Notes under the pieces: generated by a model
Databases searched by the model: none
Seen by the model: only the letters and a program-made list of their open reading frames with translations
What the model was told of the DNA's origin: nothing
Made by a program: the position numbers and the translations under genes
Assembly: GCA_902776365.1 (NCBI GenBank)
Contig: CACYPU010000001.1
Location: forward strand, 248,001 to 312,000
Origin: an uncultured Bacteroidota bacterium
GTDB taxonomy: Bacteria; Bacteroidota; Bacteroidia; Bacteroidales; P3
DNA length: 64,000 nt
Direction of reading: 5' to 3'
In this document: positions 11,035 to 20,329 of the stretch, one piece after another
How positions within the stretch are numbered: position 1 is the first letter of the stretch
Layout of the letters: the number at the start of each line of letters is the position of its first letter

Positions 11035-11063
11035 ATTAACCGTTAAACTTTAAACTTTAACCG
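11035..11063. repeat. AACCGTTAAA/TTTAACCGTT palindromic word repeat
   Basis: TTAACCGTTAAACTTTAAACTTTAACCG-type mirror words fill the sufB-aguB gap. The same TAACGG word is tandemly repeated after pckA (38621-38650). Confidence 0.6.
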
Positions 11064-11068
11064 TTATT

Positions 11069-11935
11069 ATGAATAAAGTAAAAGTGGGTATTGCGCAGAT
11101 GAGTTGCGTCGAGGATAAGGCGCAAAACATTGAGCGCTACACAGAAAAGGTGCGTGAGCTGGCCGCTGGCGGCGCACAGATCATCTGTCTGCAGGAGCTC
11201 TTTGCTTCGCTCTATTTTTGCGACGAGGAGCGCTACCAGAACTTCAAGCTCGCCGAGCCGATTCCCGACGGTCCCACCACGCAGCACTTCATGGCGCTGG
11301 CCAAAGAGCTGGGGGTGGTGATTATCTGCTCGATGTTCGAGAAACGCGCTGAAGGCCTCTACCACAACACCACGGCCGTCATCGACGCCGACGGCAGCTA
11401 TTTGGGCAAGTACCGCAAGATGCACATCCCCGACGACCCGGGCTACTATGAGAAATTCTATTTCACCCCCGGCGACCTCGGCTATAAGGTGTTCAAAACC
11501 AAGTATGCCACCGTGGGCGTACTCATCTGCTGGGACCAGTGGTACCCCGAAGCCAGCCGCATCACCGCCCTCAAGGGCGCTCAGATACTCTTCTATCCCA
11601 CCGCCATCGGCTGGGACGTGCGGCAGGACGAGCACGACAACCGTGAGCAGTACGAGGCCTGGCAGACCATCCAGCGCAGCCACGCCGTCGCCAACGGCGT
11701 CCCCGTGGTGAGCGTGAACCGCACGGGTAGGGAAGGGGGCATGCAGTTCTGGGGCGGCAGCTTCATCACCAATGCCTTCGGCCGCGTCCTCTACCAGGCG
11801 CCGCACCTCGAGGAGACCATCCACATCGAGGAACTTGACCTCGACGAGACCGACCACTACCGCCGCCACTGGCCCTACCTCCGCGACCGCCGCATCGACT
11901 CCTACGATGACATCACTAAACGTTATATCGATTGA
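11069..11935 (+). CDS. aguB: N-carbamoylputrescine amidase (nitrilase family)
   Basis: Hydrolyses N-carbamoylputrescine to putrescine, CO2 and ammonia. The 288-residue nitrilase fold shows the catalytic triad: Glu in LQELFASLYF, Lys in YRKMHIPDDPGYYEK, and Cys in VGVLICWDQWYPEASR. The WDQWYPE context and the downstream agmatine deiminase separate it from other nitrilases. The aguA start is about 125 bases downstream, the gap being filled by a GGAGTGCAA palindrome. Confidence 0.94.
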   Translation: MNKVKVGIAQMSCVEDKAQNIERYTEKVRELAAGGAQIICLQELFASLYFCDEERYQNFKLAEPIPDGPTTQHFMALAKELGVVIICSMFEKRAEGLYHNTTAVIDADGSYLGKYRKMHIPDDPGYYEKFYFTPGDLGYKVFKTKYATVGVLICWDQWYPEASRITALKGAQILFYPTAIGWDVRQDEHDNREQYEAWQTIQRSHAVANGVPVVSVNRTGREGGMQFWGGSFITNAFGRVLYQAPHLEETIHIEELDLDETDHYRRHWPYLRDRRIDSYDDITKRYID

Positions 11936-11941
11936 ATCAAT

Positions 11942-12047
11942 GGAGTGCAAGGAGTACAAAGGAGTACAAAGGAGTGCTAGACAAATGCAACAGCATGGGT
12001 ATTGTCTTGTACTCCCTGCACTCCTTGCACTCCTCCTTGCACTCCCC
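11942..12047. repeat. GGAGTGCAA-word palindrome, complete intergenic copy
   Basis: Left arm: four copies of GGAGTGCAA/GGAGTACAAA (11942-11978). Core AGACAAATGCAAC ... TATTGTCT, itself able to pair at its edges. Right arm: TTGTACTCC, CTGCACTCC and further copies (12006-12047). It would form a long imperfect RNA hairpin between aguB and aguA, but has no T-run after it and so is not an ordinary terminator. Confidence 0.9.
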
Positions 12048-12059
12048 AAAAAATAAACA

Positions 12060-13130
12060 ATGACTCCAAAAGAACTCGGATATTACATGCCCGCCGAATG
12101 GGCCCGCCACGAGGCCACCTGGCTCACCTATCCCAAGAACCCCGATTCCTGGCCCGGCAAGATAGAGACCATCTATCCCTCCTACCACCTCTTTGTCAAG
12201 ACGCTGGCGGAGTGCGAGATGGTGCATATCAATGTCGACGATGACACGATGCTCCAGCATGTCAAGAAGGAACTCGAGGCCATCGGCACCAACATGCAGA
12301 ACATCACCCTGCATATCATCCCAAGCAACGACGCCTGGTGCCGCGACCACGGGCCCGCATTTTTGGTAAGGAGTGCAGGGGAGTGCGCTCCGAGGGCCAT
12401 TGTCAACTGGAACCATAACGCCTGGGGCGGCAAATACCCCTACGACCTCGACACCCAGGTACCTGTCCGCATCCATGAATATCTCATCTCTCACCTTTCA
12501 CCTTTCACCTTGTTCGAGCCCAACATCGTGATGGAAGGTGGCAGCATCGACGTCAACGGCTGCGGCGACCTCCTCACCACCACCTCGTGCCTCCTCAACC
12601 CCAACCGCAATCCGCAGCTCGACCAGGACCAGATAGAAGGTTATCTCCGCGACTACTATGGTGTGGAGAACATCATCTGGCTGGGCGACGGCATCGTGGG
12701 TGACGACACCGACGGCCACGTCGACGACCTCTCGCGCTTTGTGTCGCCCGACACCATCGTCACCGCCGTCGAGGAGGACGCCTGGGACGAGAACTACGAA
12801 CCCCTTCAAAAAAACCTCCGTATGCTCAACCGCTGTCGCCTGGCCAATGGCAAGCAGCCCACCATCGTCGAACTCCCCATGCCCGACCTCGTCTTCTACA
12901 ACAACCAGCGCCTGCCCGCCTCTTACGCCAATTTCTACATCGCCAACGATAAAGTCATCTTCCCCACCTACCGCTGCCTCGCCGACAACCAGGCCGCCTA
13001 CATCCTCGAGGCTCTCTTCCCCGACCGCGAAATCATCGGCATCGACTCCACCGACATCATCTGGGGCCTCGGCTCCTTCCACTGCCTTTCCCAGCAAATG
13101 CCCTTGGCAGAGGTGAAAGGTGAGAGGTGA
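12060..13130 (+). CDS. aguA: agmatine deiminase
   Basis: Converts agmatine to N-carbamoylputrescine, the substrate of aguB immediately upstream. 356 residues of the guanidino-group-modifying fold: MPAEWARHEATWLTYPKN at the N-terminus, SNDAWCRDHGPAF, the EGGSIDVNG block, GDDTDGHVDDLSRF with the catalytic His, and a C-terminal GLGSFHCLSQQMP with the nucleophilic Cys. Two segments are coded by repeat words: VRSAGECAP after the WCRDHGP motif (GGAGTGC words) and LISHLSPFTLF before EGGS (CTTTCACC words), both in loops between conserved blocks. The last codons (VKGER) lie in the left arm of the next palindrome. Putrescine from this operon would feed polyamine and wall synthesis. Confidence 0.95.
   Translation: MTPKELGYYMPAEWARHEATWLTYPKNPDSWPGKIETIYPSYHLFVKTLAECEMVHINVDDDTMLQHVKKELEAIGTNMQNITLHIIPSNDAWCRDHGPAFLVRSAGECAPRAIVNWNHNAWGGKYPYDLDTQVPVRIHEYLISHLSPFTLFEPNIVMEGGSIDVNGCGDLLTTTSCLLNPNRNPQLDQDQIEGYLRDYYGVENIIWLGDGIVGDDTDGHVDDLSRFVSPDTIVTAVEEDAWDENYEPLQKNLRMLNRCRLANGKQPTIVELPMPDLVFYNNQRLPASYANFYIANDKVIFPTYRCLADNQAAYILEALFPDREIIGIDSTDIIWGLGSFHCLSQQMPLAEVKGER
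12370..12386. repeat. GGAGTGC words inside aguA
   Basis: GGAGTGCAGGGGAGTGC, two copies of the GGAGTGCAA family word, in frame and coding the RSAGECA segment. Confidence 0.55.
12487..12512. repeat. CTTTCACC words inside aguA
   Basis: Three tandem CTTTCACC-type words in frame, coding the SHLSPFTL segment between two conserved agmatine deiminase blocks. Confidence 0.75.
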
Positions 13131-13235
13131 AAGGTGAGAGGTATTTGTTTTAAAAAAAAAGAAAAATAAAATGTTTAAGAAAATCAACTTATTACTAGCA
13201 GTTCTTTCACCTTTCACCTTTCACCTTTCACCTTG
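13110..13235. repeat. GGTGAAA-word palindrome bridging aguA and the S41 protease
   Basis: The left arm (GAGGTGAAAGGTGA repeated, 13110-13142) contains the aguA stop codon. The right arm (four CTTTCACC words, 13204-13235) encodes the hydrophobic part of the protease signal peptide. The start codon of the protease at 13171 sits in the loop of the predicted hairpin. Confidence 0.88.
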
Positions 13236-14763
13236 TTTTGCCCAGAGTCCCATTATCCCCGACACCCTCACTGCCGGACAGATACGGGTCGACGAGGTGA
13301 TGAAACTCATCGACGGCAACTACACCGAGGCTCCCGACATGGACCGTCTCTCCACCGAGGCCATCAACGCCATGCTCAAGACCCTCGACCCCCACAGCGT
13401 CTATATCCCCGCCAAGGACGTGGAACGTGCCAACGAAGGCCTTCAGGGCAACTTCGAAGGTGTCGGCATCTCGTTCCAAATCATCGAGGACACGATTGTG
13501 GTGCAGTCGGTCATCGCCGGCGGCCCTTCCGAGAAGGTGGGCATCGAGGTGGGTGACAAGCTGATTCGCATCGACGGTGAACCCGCCACGGGCGACAGCA
13601 TCAACAACCAGTTCGTCTTCAACCACCTGCGTGGAAAGAAAGGCACTGTTGTCAACATCGATATCCAACGTCAAGGCACCATCTATACCTTTGAAATCAC
13701 CCGCGACAAGGTGCCCATTTATTCCATTGACACATGGTTCATGGCCGACGACACCATCGGCTATATCCGCCTCATCCGTTTCGCCCGCACCTCCGTCGAC
13801 GAGTTTCGCAAGGCTCTCTCTTCCTTGCAGAAACAGGGTATGAAGGCCCTCATCCTCGATCTCCGCGGCAACACCGGCGGCTTCCTCGACGTCGCCTACA
13901 ACCTCGCCAACGAGTTTCTTGAGCGTAACCAACTCATAGTCTATCAGGAAGGTCGCCGCACCCCGCGACAGAATTTCCGTTCCAATGGCAGAGGGAAATT
14001 CAGAAACGGTCGTCTTGTCGTCCTCATCGACGAAGGCTCCGCATCGGCCTCCGAGATTGTCTCTGGCGCCGTGCAGGATTGGGATCGCGGCACCCTCATT
14101 GGCCGTCGCTCTTTCGGCAAAGGCTTGGTGCAGCGCATGTTCCAGCTCTCCGACGGTGGACAGATACGTCTCACGACGGCACGCTACTACACCCCCTCGG
14201 GCCGCTGCATCCAGCGTCCCTATGACGAAGGCTCCGACGCCTACCGCGACGACATCTCCCAGCGCTACAAAAACGGCGAGCTCGTCAATGCCGACTCCAT
14301 CCATTTCGTCGACTCGCTGATGTACAAGACTGCCGGCGGCCGCACCGTCTATGGCGGTGGCGGCATCATGCCCGACATCTTCGTACCCATGGACACCATG
14401 CGACTCTCCGACTACTTCATCTCCCTCCGAGGCAAAGGCCTCCTCAACAGCGTGCCCCTGCAGTGGGCCGACGCCCACCGCAACGACCCTGAGGTGAAGA
14501 CCTTCGAGCTCTTCCTCCAGAACTACGACCGCTTCAATCTCGACGTCATCCTCACCGATGCCGCCATCCAGAAAGGTGTCGTCCGCGACACCGAGAAGGA
14601 AGCTCTGGAGCCTGAACGTACGAAGCACAGCGACGAGTATATGCACCTGTTGCTCAAGGCCCAAGTGGCCAAAGACCTCTTCGGCATCGACTACTACTAC
14701 AAGGTGATGAAAGACACCGACGCCCCCTACCTCCGCGCCCTCGATTTCCTCCGCCAGAAGTAA
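13171..14763 (+). CDS. C-terminal processing protease, peptidase family S41
   Basis: A periplasmic serine protease of the Prc/CtpA type that cleaves the C-termini of envelope proteins, 530 residues. After the signal peptide comes an N-terminal helical part, a PDZ domain (about 85-170, containing GVGISFQIIEDTIVVQSVI), and the catalytic domain with LILDLRGNTGGF, SASEIVSGAVQDWDRG (Ser nucleophile in GSASAS) and RRSFGKGLVQ (general-base Lys). The signal peptide is odd: MFKKINLLLAVLSPFTFHLS, in which LSPFTFHLSP is coded by the CTTTCACC repeat. It follows aguA by 40 bases and may be cotranscribed with it. Confidence 0.93.
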   Translation: MFKKINLLLAVLSPFTFHLSPCFAQSPIIPDTLTAGQIRVDEVMKLIDGNYTEAPDMDRLSTEAINAMLKTLDPHSVYIPAKDVERANEGLQGNFEGVGISFQIIEDTIVVQSVIAGGPSEKVGIEVGDKLIRIDGEPATGDSINNQFVFNHLRGKKGTVVNIDIQRQGTIYTFEITRDKVPIYSIDTWFMADDTIGYIRLIRFARTSVDEFRKALSSLQKQGMKALILDLRGNTGGFLDVAYNLANEFLERNQLIVYQEGRRTPRQNFRSNGRGKFRNGRLVVLIDEGSASASEIVSGAVQDWDRGTLIGRRSFGKGLVQRMFQLSDGGQIRLTTARYYTPSGRCIQRPYDEGSDAYRDDISQRYKNGELVNADSIHFVDSLMYKTAGGRTVYGGGGIMPDIFVPMDTMRLSDYFISLRGKGLLNSVPLQWADAHRNDPEVKTFELFLQNYDRFNLDVILTDAAIQKGVVRDTEKEALEPERTKHSDEYMHLLLKAQVAKDLFGIDYYYKVMKDTDAPYLRALDFLRQK

Positions 14764-14767
14764 AAGA

Positions 14768-14830
14768 GTTGGTAGTTGAAAGTTGGTAGTGGGTAGCATT
14801 CTACCCCGAGTGTTATTCACTGCCGACTAC
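14768..14830. repeat. GGTAGT-word palindrome (degenerate copy)
   Basis: Left arm GTTGGTAGTTGAAAGTTGG and GGTAGTGGGTAGC, then the core ATTCTACCCCGAGTG. The right arm is decayed (CACTGCCGACTAC). The core is almost identical to that of the copy at 18806-18876. Confidence 0.8.
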
Positions 14831-14881
14831 TTAAAGATTTATAGTCGACGCAATCGGCTGTAAGTTAGTCTTTTCGACCTC

Positions 14882-14943
14882 TGTTCTTTCATTGTTCTTT
14901 CATTGTTCTTTCATTTTAATGGGAAAACAATGGGAAAACAGTG
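14882..14943. repeat. TTCTTTCATTG / AATGGGAAAAC mirrored repeats
   Basis: Three tandem copies of an 11-base word TGTTCTTTCAT face two copies of AATGGGAAAAC; CATTGTT and AACAATG can pair. It sits in the 478-base gap between the S41 protease and the barrel gene (14764-15241). Apart from this, the degenerate repeat before it and a promoter at 15131, nothing recognisable is present in that gap. Confidence 0.6.
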
Positions 14944-15130
14944 GTGAAAAAGAAAGGGATAGGTGTGTGAGGATGGAGAAAAATGTTTTCTCGTCTACAA
15001 TATGTGCCGACTGATACAAATCAAGAAATACCAACTAATTTTAATTGTGACGAAAAAAACTGGATATCAAACGATTACTCCCTTCCTTGTAAATATAGCA
15101 AATTTTTCATTTTCAAATGAAAAAAAGTCG

Positions 15131-15138
15131 TATCTTTG
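15131..15138 (+). promoter_or_regulatory. -7 promoter box upstream of the barrel protein
   Basis: TATCTTTG followed by CA, about 104 bases before the ATG at 15242, leaving a fairly long leader (15146-15241). Confidence 0.7.
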
Positions 15139-15241
15139 CACCCATAAACCTAATGTTAAACAACAGTCGTCTGGCAGATTTATGGGTTCTGTTCGGGTGG
15201 CCCCAAAGTGAATAAATAAAACCCACCATGATAAAGTTGTT

Positions 15242-16075
15242 ATGAAAAAGAGTTTGTTTTTTATCTTTTCTGTTCTTGCTATGGTCTCGGCTAGGGGACA
15301 GGTTCAGTACCATGTGGCGGACGTGCAGGTGATGTACGACGTGATGCGCCGCATGCCCAATCTCACGGGCGAATTCCTTTTCCGCAACGGACACAGCGCC
15401 TTCTCGGCGGAAATCAATGTTTTCCCCAAGTTTTACAAGTTTTCTTACAACCAAGATAACCCCCAGTCAAACATCGAGGCAAGGCTTGCCTATACCTATT
15501 TCTTCCGCGAGGGGATGAAGGGGTGGGGTATCCACGCCGGTTGGGACGGTGCTTTCTATCAGGCCGGACTTCATGTTGTGGACCCCAGCGCATACCAACC
15601 CTATAGGAGTTTTTTCCATGAGCTGGAGGACTTCTATTTCATCGGCCCGGAATACATGTACAGCAACAGCCGTGGAACGACGATCGAATACCGCCTCCTG
15701 TTGGGATACAATCTCAACTTTGCCTGCCCGATGGCCAAGTTCAAATTCCTGTGGGATGTCCCCGACCTCTTTGGTCTGACGGGTTTGTCGTTCATGGGCC
15801 GCTATACATTGTCGCTCGGCTCGCACTATGAGTTTCCTGTCGACAAGAAAAATGTTCCGTGGGCCTCGCAGGGCGAAATCACCCTCTTCTACAACACCGC
15901 CAGTCTTTTCGACGGCCGTGGCGCGGGCCACTATCTGGGCCGCGACGGGTTGGGGGTATTCCTCAAACTGCTTTACACCGACTTCCATCCCTCCGGCTGG
16001 CACAGCGGCGAGGACTACGGCGACAACTATGAAAGTACCCTCACCCCCTGCATAGGCCTGCGGTACGACTTCTGA
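15242..16075 (+). CDS. outer-membrane beta-barrel protein, DUF5020-like
   Basis: 277 residues with the signal peptide MKKSLFFIFSVLAMVSARGQ and many alternating amphipathic strands rich in Tyr, Phe and Gly (IEARLAYTYFFREGMKGWGI, SFMGRYTLSLGSHYEF). It ends in the aromatic signature typical of barrels (GLRYDF). The pattern resembles the Bacteroidota DUF5020 family, which is related to Tsx-like nucleoside channels; this assignment is from memory of the family and is moderate. It is transcribed alone between its own promoter and a terminator. Confidence 0.75.
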   Translation: MKKSLFFIFSVLAMVSARGQVQYHVADVQVMYDVMRRMPNLTGEFLFRNGHSAFSAEINVFPKFYKFSYNQDNPQSNIEARLAYTYFFREGMKGWGIHAGWDGAFYQAGLHVVDPSAYQPYRSFFHELEDFYFIGPEYMYSNSRGTTIEYRLLLGYNLNFACPMAKFKFLWDVPDLFGLTGLSFMGRYTLSLGSHYEFPVDKKNVPWASQGEITLFYNTASLFDGRGAGHYLGRDGLGVFLKLLYTDFHPSGWHSGEDYGDNYESTLTPCIGLRYDF

Positions 16076-16093
16076 GAGAGAAGGCAATAGAAG

Positions 16094-16134
16094 AAAAAAC
16101 TGGCCGGCAAACCTTCTGTCGGGCAGTTTTTTTT
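16094..16134 (+). terminator. intrinsic terminator after the barrel gene
   Basis: AAAAAACTGGCCGGC, loop, GTCGGGCAGTTTTTTTT. The stem has one G-G mismatch and is flanked by A and T runs. Confidence 0.88.
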
Positions 16135-16155
16135 GTCTATATTATAAAATATTTG

Positions 16156-16163
16156 TATATTTG
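16156..16163 (+). promoter_or_regulatory. -7 promoter box for the methylmalonyl-CoA operon
   Basis: TATATTTG followed by CA, about 100 bases before the mce ATG, and just after the previous terminator. Confidence 0.72.
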
Positions 16164-16264
16164 CATTTTCATACTTGGCGTCTTGTGGCGCCTAAGGGTA
16201 TGATTGTTAGTGGAATGAATAATATGGATAATTAATATAATAAATAATAAAAACACAAAAAGAT

Positions 16265-16672
16265 ATGACACCTTCACACATTGAACACATTGGCATTGCT
16301 GTGACCAACCTCGATGAGGCTATCCGCTACTGGGAGGACGTTATGGGTCTGAAGTGCTATGCCATCGAAGAAGTTAAGGACCAGAAAGTGAAGACCGCTT
16401 TCTTCCGCTGCGGTGACGTGAAAATCGAGCTCCTGGAGCCCACCTGCCCCGAGAGCACCATCGCCGCTTTCATTGAGAAGAACGGTGGCAAGGGTGGCAT
16501 GCACCACATCGCTTTCGCTATGGAGAACACCGACCAGGCCCTGAACGAGGCCAAGGAGAAGGGTGTGCGCCTCATCGACCAGCAGAGCCGTGGCGGCGCC
16601 GAAGGGCTCCACATCGGCTTCCTGCACCCCAAGAGCACCCTGGGCGTCCTCACTGAGTTCTGCTGCAAGTAA
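16265..16672 (+). CDS. mce: methylmalonyl-CoA epimerase
   Basis: Interconverts the R and S forms of methylmalonyl-CoA, linking the mutase to the decarboxylase. 135 residues in two beta-alpha-beta-beta-beta modules of the glyoxalase fold. Metal ligands and catalytic acids are in HIEHIGIAVTNLDEA, KIELLEP and MHHIAFAMEN, with the C-terminal TLGVLTEFC. It is the first gene of the six-gene methylmalonyl-CoA decarboxylase cluster, ahead of mmdA. Confidence 0.95.
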   Translation: MTPSHIEHIGIAVTNLDEAIRYWEDVMGLKCYAIEEVKDQKVKTAFFRCGDVKIELLEPTCPESTIAAFIEKNGGKGGMHHIAFAMENTDQALNEAKEKGVRLIDQQSRGGAEGLHIGFLHPKSTLGVLTEFCCK

Positions 16673-16683
16673 AAAAAAGTTAT

Positions 16684-16754
16684 TAGTTGGTAGTGGGTAG
16701 TGTGTAGCACTTGTCCACGATTGCTATCCACTATCCACTGCCCACTACCCACTA
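16684..16754. repeat. GGTAGTG-word palindrome between mce and mmdA
   Basis: Left arm AGTTGGTAGTGGGTAGTG, core GTAGCACTTGTCCACGATTG, right arm CTATCCACTATCCACTGCCC and further CCACTAC words. Fills the whole mce-mmdA gap. Confidence 0.88.
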
Positions 16755-16768
16755 AAAAAAATAAAATT

Positions 16769-18328
<1,560 letters not shown>

Positions 18329-18332
18329 GATT

Positions 18333-18431
18333 AAGGTTGAAAAGGTTCGCTTCGCTGAAAAGGTTAAAAGGGTTCATGCAAACAATCCATCACCTTTAAA
18401 ACCTCTTAAACCTTTTAAACCCTTTAAACAA
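18333..18431. repeat. GGTTAAAA-word palindrome after mmdA
   Basis: Left arm AAGGTTGAAAAGGTTCGCTT then GAAAAGGTTAAAAGGGTTC, core ATGCAAACAATCCATCACC, right arm of TTTAAAACC, TCTTAAACC and TTTTAAACC words. The sub-core GGTTCGCTTCGCT recurs at 61424 and nearly so at 20349. Confidence 0.9.
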
Positions 18432-18472
18432 AAGAAAATAATTATTAACCAATTTAATAAAACATCAAAAAA

Positions 18473-18802
18473 ATGAAGAAAGTATTTTTCACCGCTTTTG
18501 CCGCTCTGGCATTTGCTTTCACTATGACCGCCTGCGGCGGCGACAATGGTAACACCGACAGCACCGCTGACAGCACCAAGGTTGCTACCGAGCAGCCCTG
18601 CGAGCACAAGTGCGCCCACGAGGGTGACACCACCCACTGCTGCAAGGCCGACACCAACCATTGCTGCAAGGCCGAAGGCCAGGAGTGCAAACACCAGTGC
18701 AAGGAAGGCCAGGAAGGCTGCAAGCACCAGTGCAAAGAAGGCCAGGAAGGCTGCAAGCACCAGTGCAAAGAAGGCGAAAAGAAAGAGTGCTGCAAAAAGT
18801 AA
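18473..18802 (+). CDS. cysteine-rich repeat lipoprotein inside the decarboxylase operon
   Basis: A 109-residue lipoprotein (lipobox TAC, Cys21) whose mature part is hydrophilic and extremely rich in Cys, Lys, His and Glu. Besides the lipidated cysteine there are 14 more and seven histidines: two HCCKA units followed by three copies of an 11-residue unit CKHQCKEGQEG (residues 72-104, bases 18686-18784, a 33-base tandem repeat), ending in CCKK. This suggests metal binding or a redox-active, metallothionein-like envelope protein, but no family was recognised. It lies between mmdA and mmdD, separated from each by palindromic repeats, so it may be a passenger rather than a complex subunit. Confidence 0.8.
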   Translation: MKKVFFTAFAALAFAFTMTACGGDNGNTDSTADSTKVATEQPCEHKCAHEGDTTHCCKADTNHCCKAEGQECKHQCKEGQEGCKHQCKEGQEGCKHQCKEGEKKECCKK

Positions 18803-18805
18803 TTT

Positions 18806-18876
18806 AGTTGGTAGTTGACAGTTGGTAGTGGGTAGCATTCTACCCCGAGCGCTATCCACTACCCACTACCTACTAG
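18806..18876. repeat. GGTAGTG-word palindrome before mmdD
   Basis: Left arm AGTTGGTAGTTGACAGTTGG and GGTAGTGGGTAGC, core ATTCTACCCCGAGCG, right arm CTATCCACTACCCACTACC. Third copy of this family in the window. Confidence 0.9.
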
Positions 18877-18907
18877 TTTTTTTGATGTTTACAATTAAAC
18901 AAGAACA

Positions 18908-19885
18908 ATGAAGACCATTTATAAATTGCTGTTTGCAGGTCTGCTGTGCTTCTCCACGCTGACGGCTATGGCGAAACCCGATAAAGAGGATGTCGTTGCC
19001 GGCGCTACGCCCGAGATGGCCGAGCCTCATCAGGGGCCGGGTCCGATGTGTCCGGGCATGAATCCCGTCGTGGAGTTTCAGAGCGTGAAGATCTGCTATG
19101 CACCCATGATGGATGCATTCGTGGCCATCGACAGCGTCGAGTGTTCGGTACACATTGTGAAACAGGTGGGTCCGAAGTTCGACACCGTTGCCGTGTTTCA
19201 GACCGACAATATCCACAAGCGCCACGACCTGAAGAATATCCTGCGCCCTGTGAGCGTCACCGCCATGGGCGAATATGTTATTGTGCTGGCATCGGCTGTC
19301 AACGATACGGCCTATGTGGCCATCTTCGATTCACAACTGAACGAGGTGGCTCGCCGTGCGTTCCGCAGCCCCATGTATGCCATGGACCTCAAGCCCGGCC
19401 AACTCACCGTCGTGGGACGCAACCCCTATGGCTATGACATCAACATTCTGCCGCTTGATGTTCCCGCCTTCAAGGCTTTCGCCGAGAATGAGATTCCCTC
19501 GTACCACTACCGTGTGGCCAAGCAGGCTGAGAAAATCAAGGGTTCCGACCCCGTGGGTATCGGCCTCACCGCAGTGGCAGTCGCCGTGGTTTTCCTGGCG
19601 CTCGTCTGCATCGCCCTCATCCTGCAGGGTACTGGCAAACTGATGTCGGGCATGGATGATAAGAAGAAGGCCCAGAAGGAGACCAAGAAGCCCATCGGTG
19701 CCATCGCTTCGGCATCGCAGGATGACGAGGTCATTGCCGCCATTGCCACCGCCATACACCTCTATAATGATGAGCTCCACGACGAAGAGGAGGCTGTCAT
19801 CACCATTCAGAAGGTGGAGCGCGAATGGACACCTTGGAACGCCAAGTATTATAATATGAATCAATATTTCAATAATAGAAGATAA
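18908..19885 (+). CDS. mmdD: methylmalonyl-CoA decarboxylase delta subunit with an extra N-terminal exported domain (OadG-like)
   Basis: The C-terminal third (about residues 208-325) is an OadG/MmdD subunit: one transmembrane helix (GIGLTAVAVAVVFLALVCIA), a charged linker, and the conserved tail DDEVIAAIATAIHLYNDE with EREWTPWNAKYYNMN. Such subunits tether the catalytic part to the membrane beta subunit. The N-terminal 200 residues start with a signal peptide (MKTIYKLLFAGLLCFSTLTA) and form a probable periplasmic beta-rich domain of unknown role. Ordinary OadG proteins are only about 80-120 residues. mmdC follows after one base. Confidence 0.87.
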   Translation: MKTIYKLLFAGLLCFSTLTAMAKPDKEDVVAGATPEMAEPHQGPGPMCPGMNPVVEFQSVKICYAPMMDAFVAIDSVECSVHIVKQVGPKFDTVAVFQTDNIHKRHDLKNILRPVSVTAMGEYVIVLASAVNDTAYVAIFDSQLNEVARRAFRSPMYAMDLKPGQLTVVGRNPYGYDINILPLDVPAFKAFAENEIPSYHYRVAKQAEKIKGSDPVGIGLTAVAVAVVFLALVCIALILQGTGKLMSGMDDKKKAQKETKKPIGAIASASQDDEVIAAIATAIHLYNDELHDEEEAVITIQKVEREWTPWNAKYYNMNQYFNNRR

Positions 19886-19886
19886 T

Positions 19887-20327
19887 ATGAAGAATTATAA
19901 GCTCAAGATAAACGGCAACGACTATAATGTAGACATCAACGAGGTCGAAGGCCAGGAAATCAAACTCAGCGTCAACGGTGAGGCCTACACTGTCACCGTC
20001 GACCAGGAGATCAAACAGCAGCGCAAGCCTGTTGTCCGTCCCGCTGCAGCCCCCGCCGCTCAGGTGGCTCCCGCCGCCGGTGGCAATGTCCAGAAGGCCA
20101 ACGCTCCCGCCGCCGGCGCCAAGGTGACCACCCCGCTGCCCGGCACCATCCTCGACGTCTTCGTGAACGTCGGCGACGCCGTCAAGGCTGGTCAGACTGT
20201 GGTGCTCCTCGAGGCCATGAAGATGGAGAACAACATCGAGGCTGACACCGAAGGCACCGTCAAGGAAGTGAGAGTCCGCAAGGGCGACAGCGTCCTCGAG
20301 GGCGATATTTTGGTTGTTATTGGATAA
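19887..20327 (+). CDS. mmdC: biotin carboxyl carrier subunit of methylmalonyl-CoA decarboxylase
   Basis: Carries the biotin that shuttles CO2 from MmdA to the membrane subunit. 146 residues: an N-terminal beta part, a flexible Ala/Pro-rich linker (about residues 50-78), and a C-terminal biotinyl domain with EAMKMEN containing the biotinylated lysine. The KVTTPLPGTILDVFVNVGD entry into the domain is typical. It sits directly behind mmdD and before mmdB. Confidence 0.95.
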   Translation: MKNYKLKINGNDYNVDINEVEGQEIKLSVNGEAYTVTVDQEIKQQRKPVVRPAAAPAAQVAPAAGGNVQKANAPAAGAKVTTPLPGTILDVFVNVGDAVKAGQTVVLLEAMKMENNIEADTEGTVKEVRVRKGDSVLEGDILVVIG

Positions 20328-20329
20328 AT

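Noticed and set aside
11942-12047. CRISPR array
   Set aside because: The repeats are 7-11 bases, directly abutting and mirrored; there are no unique spacers of 25-40 bases and no cas genes in the window.
13228-14820. 530-codon minus-strand frame opposite the S41 protease
   Set aside because: Shadow frame; its start lies in the palindrome after the protease and no motif is present.
14764-15241. Possible RNA gene in the long gap before the barrel gene
   Set aside because: No tRNA-like cloverleaf, and the only structured parts are degenerate word repeats and a promoter.
18333-18431. Rho-independent terminator of mmdA
   Set aside because: The stem would be long and AT-rich but no T-run follows, and three further genes of the same operon lie downstream; it belongs to the word-repeat palindromes instead.
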